The notes under the pieces are model-generated. The model worked only from the letters and a program-made list of their open reading frames with translations, did no database searches and had not been told where the DNA came from. Below are positions 54,143 to 58,940 of a stretch of 58,940 nucleotides of DNA, piece after piece. The DNA is taken from NCBI GenBank assembly GCA_025352795.1, contig JANXSF010000062.1, positions 1-58,940 of the forward strand. The letters are read 5' to 3'. A program made the translations under genes and the position numbers. This stretch comes from Acidobacteriota bacterium (GTDB lineage: Bacteria > Acidobacteriota > Terriglobia > Bryobacterales > Bryobacteraceae). Each line of letters begins with the position of its first letter. The stretch's first letter is position 1.

Positions 54143-55678
54143 TTCGGCTTCCACGTTTTCTTCAGCAATCATTTTACCCCGGCTCCGTAGATCGGATAAA
54201 CGGGTTTGCAGCGTTCGCAGGCTGATACCCAACGCCTCTGCCGCTTGCCGACGGTTATTTTTCAGATGTTTCAAAGTCAGTAAAATATATGCCTCTTCGG
54301 CTTCAGCGAGGGGTAACCCAGCAGGCAGGTTTAGGCTGTCTGAGCTGAATTCGACACTGGATGTGGCACTCAATGCAAGAGCGGGTCGAAATGTGGGTGT
54401 AGGCGATTTCTGGGTCTGGCCTCGGTATTGGTGAAAATGATCTATCCGCAAAACGCCCTGGTTGGCTATAATCACGGCTCGTTCCATTTGGTTGCGCAAT
54501 TCTCTGACGTTCCCCGGCCAATTGTGATCCTGCAGGCGCTCCACCGCTTCCGGTGAAATGCCTGTGACCCGTGTTTCATGACGGCGGTTCAAATTGTGAA
54601 TCATCACTTCAGCAATGTCGGCAATATCTTCTTTGCGATCGCGTAACGGGGGCAGATTGATTTCAAATACGTTCAGCCGATAGTACAAATCTTCACGTAA
54701 TTGTTTCTGTTCAATGGCCGATTCTGGCTTGCAGTTGGTGGCAGAGATGATGCGCGAATCTACTTGCACTTCCGACTTGCCGCCCAGCCTGCGTACTTTC
54801 AAATCTTCCAGGACTCGCAAAAGGCGGGTCTGGGTGAGCATGGGCATTTCGCCAATTTCATCTAACAGCAAGGTTCCGCCCAAAGCTTGCTCAAAGCAGC
54901 CTGCACGACGTTCCACAGCACCGGTAAAGGCACCTTTTTCGTGTCCGAACAATTCACTTTCAATTAAAGATTCGGGTAAGGCTGCGCAATTGATGGCGAT
55001 GAACGGGCCAGCGGCGCATCGGCTCATGCGGTGAATTTCTCTGGCCACCATTTCCTTTCCCGTGCCACTTTCCCCGGTAATCAGAACGGCAGCATTGCTG
55101 GGAGCCACTTGGCGGATCAACGAAAAGATCAGTTGCATGGCTTTCGACTTTCCTACCAGATTTCCTAGCAAACCCTGCATGGACAGTTCGCGATTCAGGC
55201 GTTCGGCGTCGCGAATCAGGCTGTTTTGCGAAATTGCCCGTTCAATCAGTGGCAGCAGCACGTTGAACTTCACTGGCTTCTCCAAAAACCAGAAAGCTTT
55301 CATATCGTGTACTACGGATACAGCTTTTTCCACACTTCCGTAACCGGTGAGGGTGATCACTGGAATCAAGAATTCCCGCTGGCGCAGTTGTCTGATAAAT
55401 TCAAACCCGTCCATGCGGGGCATGTTCAAATCTGTGAGGATTACGTCAGGGGAAAACTGGTCCACTTTTTCCAGCGCATCGACGCCATCCACGGCTTGTT
55501 CCACGTGGAAACCTTGCCCGGAAAGGATATCGCAGAGGAGCGCACGTTGGCTTTCATCGTCATCGACGATTAGGATTTTACTGCGCACTGAGGTTGCCAT
55601 CTCTGTCATCTTACCCCGTGCTCCTTTAAAAAAGTATTCCCCAACGTTCTGGGCAGCATCGCATTCACTTACGGTCAT
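54116..55678 (-). CDS. NtrC-family sigma54-dependent response regulator
   Basis: 520 residues. Receiver 34-145 with D83 in 'LTDLNMPRMDG'. AAA+ domain with Walker A 'GESGTGKE' (202-209), 'GAFTGAVERRAG' (sigma54 loop, 249-254), 'LLLDEIGEMP' and 'RDRKEDI'. C-terminal Fis-type HTH 'ILLTLKHLKNNRRQAAEALG' to 'SLRTLQTRLSDLRSRG'. Start 55678 is supported by AGGAG 7 nt upstream, giving a 30-residue N-terminal tail before the receiver. It activates RpoN promoters. Confidence 0.95.
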   Translation of the reverse strand: MTVSECDAAQNVGEYFFKGARGKMTEMATSVRSKILIVDDDESQRALLCDILSGQGFHVEQAVDGVDALEKVDQFSPDVILTDLNMPRMDGFEFIRQLRQREFLIPVITLTGYGSVEKAVSVVHDMKAFWFLEKPVKFNVLLPLIERAISQNSLIRDAERLNRELSMQGLLGNLVGKSKAMQLIFSLIRQVAPSNAAVLITGESGTGKEMVAREIHRMSRCAAGPFIAINCAALPESLIESELFGHEKGAFTGAVERRAGCFEQALGGTLLLDEIGEMPMLTQTRLLRVLEDLKVRRLGGKSEVQVDSRIISATNCKPESAIEQKQLREDLYYRLNVFEINLPPLRDRKEDIADIAEVMIHNLNRRHETRVTGISPEAVERLQDHNWPGNVRELRNQMERAVIIANQGVLRIDHFHQYRGQTQKSPTPTFRPALALSATSSVEFSSDSLNLPAGLPLAEAEEAYILLTLKHLKNNRRQAAEALGISLRTLQTRLSDLRSRGKMIAEENVEAESGVDSNVG

Positions 55679-55875
55679 AGTAAACTCCTGGAAACGTTTT
55701 TACAGCATGTTACAGGCCACATTGTAGAGATTACGTTGCCCAATGCAGACTCTGCATGGTAGAGCGGCGAGGGATTGGCGAAAAATATGAGCCAACTGAT
55801 TGATTTTATTGAATATTAAGCATCTGGCTATTGAATTGCTATGGATGCTGTGTTGGAAAAAGAAGGATAAACAAA

Positions 55876-56283
55876 ATGCAAATCGTAAAAAAGCAGACTC
55901 CCACCCCCAGAGTTCTTGAACCACAAGCCCGCACCGTTGAATCGTTGCGCGAAACTTTAGCTGATTTGGAGAGAAGTCTCCATTCGCGCGAAGAACTGGC
56001 TTTAACGCAAGCCCCCGACGTTTTGGACGCCATTCAAATGGCCGCGAATCGTGAATTGGCCATTGAGCAACTGGATCGGAATACAAAATCGCTAGTGGCG
56101 GTGCAAGACGCATTGGGTCGAATTGAAGCAGGCGCATACGGAATTTGTAAGGATTGTGAAGAGGCTATTGCGCAAAAGCGACTGGTAGCACTTCCCTGGG
56201 CGACTCGTTGTGTTAGCTGCCAATCGAAAATGGACGAATTGGAAAGCAGTAGCACGGAAATGGATTGGTCGGACGCTGCCTAA
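55876..56283 (+). CDS. DksA/TraR-family zinc-finger protein
   Basis: 135 residues. A coiled-coil N-terminal part (about 15-80, 'ESLRETLADLERSL') and a C4 zinc ribbon 'CKDCEEAI' ... 'CVSCQSKM'. DksA-like proteins modulate RNA polymerase with ppGpp. Start 55876 with AAGGAT upstream; an earlier ATG at 55831 is not supported. The region 55679-55875 holds no other gene. Stand-alone. Confidence 0.88.
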   Translation: MQIVKKQTPTPRVLEPQARTVESLRETLADLERSLHSREELALTQAPDVLDAIQMAANRELAIEQLDRNTKSLVAVQDALGRIEAGAYGICKDCEEAIAQKRLVALPWATRCVSCQSKMDELESSSTEMDWSDAA

Positions 56284-56341
56284 AAGGTAAGCGCCACCAT
56301 CGAAGAATATCTTACTTATTTATAGAAGTTCCAGGTAAACC

Positions 56342-56360
56342 GGCAGGCTGAATGCCTGCC
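56342..56360. other. Perfect hairpin in the gap after the DksA-like gene
   Basis: GGCAGGC (56342-56348), loop TGAAT, GCCTGCC (56354-56360). It lies 58 nt past the stop but has no T run, so terminator status is uncertain. The remainder of 56284-56573 shows no gene. Confidence 0.4.
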
Positions 56361-56573
56361 CTGACTTTGGCAACTAAGTCACTATCCTAAACCACCAGAA
56401 AGTTGCTTTTATGAGGCAGGCGGTTTCGACTGACTCAGTCTTTCGTATTTAAGCACGAGCTCCACTTGAACGGTAACCAGTCCTAAAGCAATCGTGCTTT
56501 GCAGTATTTGTCTTCAAAATCAATAAAGTCGTGCGTCAAGTGTTTTTTGAACACGATCATTATGCAGCCACGT

Positions 56574-57449
56574 TTACTTTAATTTTGCTGTGCGAAGCAA
56601 CACTTGGAACAAGATTTTTTCAGCCTCAGTTCCAGGCATAAGAAAGTCAAAGTGTGCTGAGTCGGGAACGTTGATCACTTCCACGCGACCTTTCACCTTG
56701 GCTTGCTGGATATAGGAAGTAAATAGGTGTCCAGGAACGGCCCTATCTGCATCACCGAATAACAATGTTTGGGGCGCTTTGATGGGCAACAAATGCAAGG
56801 GCGACGCGGCTCGGTAATGGTCAGGAACATTTTGCGATGAACCCCCTAGAGCCATCTCCTGAAATTTGCCGCAAACATCTAGGCCATAAACGGCGAACGC
56901 ATCCAGGTCGACAATGCCCGCAATGGGTACAGTCGCGGCAATGGACAGCGGCTTGGATGTATAGAGTGGACTATTTTTCGGAATATGTTTGCGACCTGCA
57001 GCCCATAGCGCCAAGTGCCCCCCAGCGGAGTGGCCAGTGGTTACAACGCGACGCAGATCCAGGTGATTTGCGCGGGCAAGCTTTCGAAGATGATCAATCG
57101 CCAAGCCAGCGTCCTGAATAGTTCCGGGCCATCCGCCACCGGGCTGATGCACCAGCCTGTATTCGATATTCCAGGTAGCGGCACCGGCATCGGCCAGTCG
57201 AGTGGAAAGGTTGGTCATGTAAGTGGCGTCGGCGAAATCGCCCCAGCATCCACCGTGAATGACTACAATCACGGGATGCGGCCCTTTTCCTTTCGGTAGC
57301 CGTAATTCGCCGAACTGATGGGGGTCTGGACCATAGGCAATCTTCATGTCTGGTGGACGTGAAGGCAGCTTATTCAAATCACCAATGGTGACTTTCGTAG
57401 CTTGGCCAAGCAACACGGATGCGCAGAGGATTGGAAGAAACAACTTCAT
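56574..57449 (-). CDS. Secreted BD-FAE/acetyl-esterase-like hydrolase
   Basis: 291 residues. Signal peptide 'MKLFLPILCASVLLGQA', then oxyanion 'VVIHGGCWGDF', nucleophile 'TGHSAGGHLALWAAG', 'LLFGDADRAVP' and catalytic His in 'PDSAHFDF'. This is a feruloyl-esterase-like / acetylesterase group. It differs from the esterase domain at 33266-34930 in lacking the C-terminal propeller. Single gene with TACAAT 11 nt before the ATG. Substrate unknown. Confidence 0.88.
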   Translation of the reverse strand: MKLFLPILCASVLLGQATKVTIGDLNKLPSRPPDMKIAYGPDPHQFGELRLPKGKGPHPVIVVIHGGCWGDFADATYMTNLSTRLADAGAATWNIEYRLVHQPGGGWPGTIQDAGLAIDHLRKLARANHLDLRRVVTTGHSAGGHLALWAAGRKHIPKNSPLYTSKPLSIAATVPIAGIVDLDAFAVYGLDVCGKFQEMALGGSSQNVPDHYRAASPLHLLPIKAPQTLLFGDADRAVPGHLFTSYIQQAKVKGRVEVINVPDSAHFDFLMPGTEAEKILFQVLLRTAKLK

Positions 57450-57622
57450 GGGATCGTATGATTGTAGGCATAAAACAAAGTTAAGTACAGTCTTTTGAAT
57501 AAGGGAATTAGGAGAAGATAATTTAATAAAATCCGAACGATTCTTGTCTTTTCAATGGAGATTATCTTAGGTAGCATTGGGCGATGGCCTTATACCCCTG
57601 GGATTCCAAAAGGAGAATCTGA

Positions 57623-58282
57623 ATGACGATTGGAAAGCGAATGACCACAGAATTTATCGGTACGTTCTGGTTGGTATTTGGCGGTTGTGGCAGTGCAGTA
57701 TTGGCAGCCGCATTTCCGCAAGTGGGAATCGGCTTGCTGGGTGTGTCCTTGGCGTTTGGGCTAACGGTGCTGACGATGTCTTACACGTTTGGCCATATTT
57801 CCGGGTGCCAATTGAATCCGGCGGTGACGGCGGGTTTGGTTGTTGCTGGACGATTTCCGGGGTCAGAAGCATTGCAATATGTTGTAGCGCAGGTGTTATC
57901 GCCAGCGGCAAGGTTGGGTTTAGTCTGGCAGGCGGATTCGCGTCCAATGGCTTCGACATGCATTCGCCTGGAGGTTATTCAATGATGGCCGCCCTGGTAG
58001 CGGAAACTGTGCTTACCTTTATGTTCCTGACGGTAATTTTAGGCTCCACAGATCGACGAGCCCCAGCGGGTTTTGCACCTATCGCCATTGGGCTTCACCT
58101 TGATTCATTTGGTTGGAATCCCCGTGACCAATCTTTCAGTGAACCCGGCCCGCAGCACCGGCCCGGCAGTCTTTGTCGGCGGATGGGCGTTGGAACAGCT
58201 ATGGTTATTCTGGCTTGCCCCGATTGTGGGTGCCATTCTGGCAGGGTTGGTTTATAAGGGTGTGTTTCGAATCCGAAGGTAA
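57623..58282 (+). pseudogene. aqpZ: Aquaporin Z broken by two indels
   Basis: Starts well (AGGAGA 6 nt before ATG): '[20 protein letters not shown]', first NPA box '[13 protein letters not shown]'. After 'QYVVAQVL' (near 57893-57900) about ten family codons are missing and the frame shifts. The middle part is readable in another frame: '[20 protein letters not shown]' to 'GFAPIAIGL'. Near 58090-58098 it returns to the first frame: '[20 protein letters not shown]' (second NPA box), ending 'YKGVFRIRR'. Both NPA boxes survive but no single frame covers them, because a stop falls at 57983-57985. Confidence 0.88.
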
Positions 58283-58305
58283 GTAATTGGGCAAAACTTT
58301 TCCGC

Positions 58306-58803
58306 TCAAGTACGATTGGCGCTTTGCTTTTCGTCGAAAATAGCGGTACCCGATTCGTCCTGTGACAGATCGGCTGCAGCAAAAGCATGCCGGTAGAGTT
58401 GAGGTGTTGTGTTCAGCACTCGATGAAACGCTTTGCGCATGACGTCAGCATCGCGAAATCCGCATTCCGTAGCAATTTCCTTGGTCCCTTTCGAGCTTTC
58501 CGTTAGTCGTCGACACGCCGCCTCTACTCTGACCCTTTCTAAATAGGTGGCCGGTGAATGGTCCGTTCGTTCTGTAAAAACGCTCGCAAAGTTGCGGACA
58601 CTCATGCTGGCTTGTGTGGCCATATCTTCCACTCGCAGTGGTTGCTGCAGATGAGCCAGCATCCACGGAATCAGATCGCTGAACGTTTCATGATCGGAAA
58701 ACTGTCCCGCTAGCGCTGTGCTGAACTGAGACTGTCCACCGGGCCTGCGCAGGAACATCACCAGTTCGCGGGCGATCTGCATGGCCACGCGATGGCCGTG
58801 ATC
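58306..58803 (-). pseudogene. GlxA/AraC-type regulator truncated by an IS
   Basis: Only the C-terminal part remains: 'DHGHRVAMQIARELVMFLRR', then the AraC DNA-binding domain 'VEDMATQASMSVRNFASVF' and 'IATECGFRDADVMRKAFHRV'. Homology stops at about 58803, where an IS end begins. The DJ-1/PfpI-like sensor domain lies beyond the element, outside the window. The upstream bases of the frame now come from the IS, giving a meaningless N-terminus. It stands beside the dead aqpZ. Confidence 0.85.
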
Positions 58804-58940
58804 TGTAGTGGACCCCATTTTTTGGACAGAAAAAAGAGGTTTCTTAGATGGTGTGAAGGGATAGAAAATAAGGAGAGCCAATGCCCAGCACCAGAAAGAA
58901 TCACCCGCCTTCGTTGAAGGCAAAAGTAGCCGTTGAGGCG
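58804..58940 (+). mobile_element. IS3-family element, left end, running off the window
   Basis: Starts TGTAGTGGACCCC, with the IS3-like terminal tract around CCATTTTTTGGACA (58814-58827) characteristic of IS3-group inverted repeats. A transposase orfA starts at 58881. The right end is outside the window, so target duplication cannot be tested here. Confidence 0.8.
58881..58940 (+). CDS. IS3 transposase OrfA, N-terminal part
   Basis: The first 20 codons 'MPSTRKNHPPSLKAKVAVEA' match the start of IS3-family OrfA ('...KAKVALEA' HTH region). AGGAGA (58871-58876) lies 5 nt before the ATG. Cut by the window edge. Confidence 0.8.
   Translation, partial: MPSTRKNHPPSLKAKVAVEA

Overview
The window looks like a chromosomal segment of an acidobacterium, most likely of the Bryobacter/Solibacter group. 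That rests on gene content, not on a marker-gene search: a 1331-residue Oar-type TonB-dependent receptor, a DUF4159 protein beside a CotH/EF-hand protein, many small secreted esterases and lactonases, SYLF and OmpA envelope proteins, and moderate GC. I saw no rRNA, tRNA or CRISPR array.

Layout. 1-2235: the broken 3' part of a second groEL, then a two-gene AbiL-like defence module (OLD/AAA ATPase + RloB). 2241-4389: the intact groES-groEL operon with a degenerate CIRCE operator and a terminator. 4524-5539: two wrecked toxin-antitoxin modules. 5593-7580: a methyltransferase / HD protein / MmcQ-YjbR operon containing three copies of an 84-87 bp structured repeat, one inserted in frame inside the methyltransferase. 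7617-9718: a hydrolase, a KilA-N protein and a membrane protein. 9761-14837: an hslVU-led run (protease, lipoprotein, FAH-family enzyme, transaldolase-like enzyme, two small envelope proteins). 15033-16593: a small secreted peptide behind a cluster of TACTAGTA/TAGTACTA sites, then membrane and helical proteins. 16776-27732: secreted and oxidative enzymes (M20 peptidase, CotH, DUF4159, TonB receptor, flavin halogenase-like enzyme, FMN oxidase). 27739-35165: an RND efflux pair, an SMP-30 lactonase, an esterase-propeller fusion and a YHS protein. 35220-47220: a giant NdvB-type cyclic glucan synthase with a tiny coupled membrane protein, divergent from SYLF, YtxH and OmpA proteins. 47290-50412: a decayed patch (Fic, outer-membrane barrel, OmpA pseudogenes). 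50442-55678: two-component signalling (histidine kinases, a receiver, an NtrC-type regulator). 55876-58940: a DksA/TraR protein, an esterase, a broken aqpZ and a GlxA/AraC-type regulator cut by an IS3-family element that runs off the window.

Functional picture. The conserved blocks serve protein quality control (GroESL, HslVU), envelope and osmotic biology (NdvB, SYLF, YtxH, OmpA) and signalling. The rest is accessory material in several states: intact defence, dead toxin-antitoxin, Fic and porin genes, and recent IS damage. The decay lesions are unlikely to be general sequencing error, because very long frames (2942, 1331, 1066 and 847 codons) in the same window are intact.

The most novel signal is the repeat family at 5954-6130 and 6787-6870. 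It keeps a translatable frame, and its potential stem is conserved by paired base changes.
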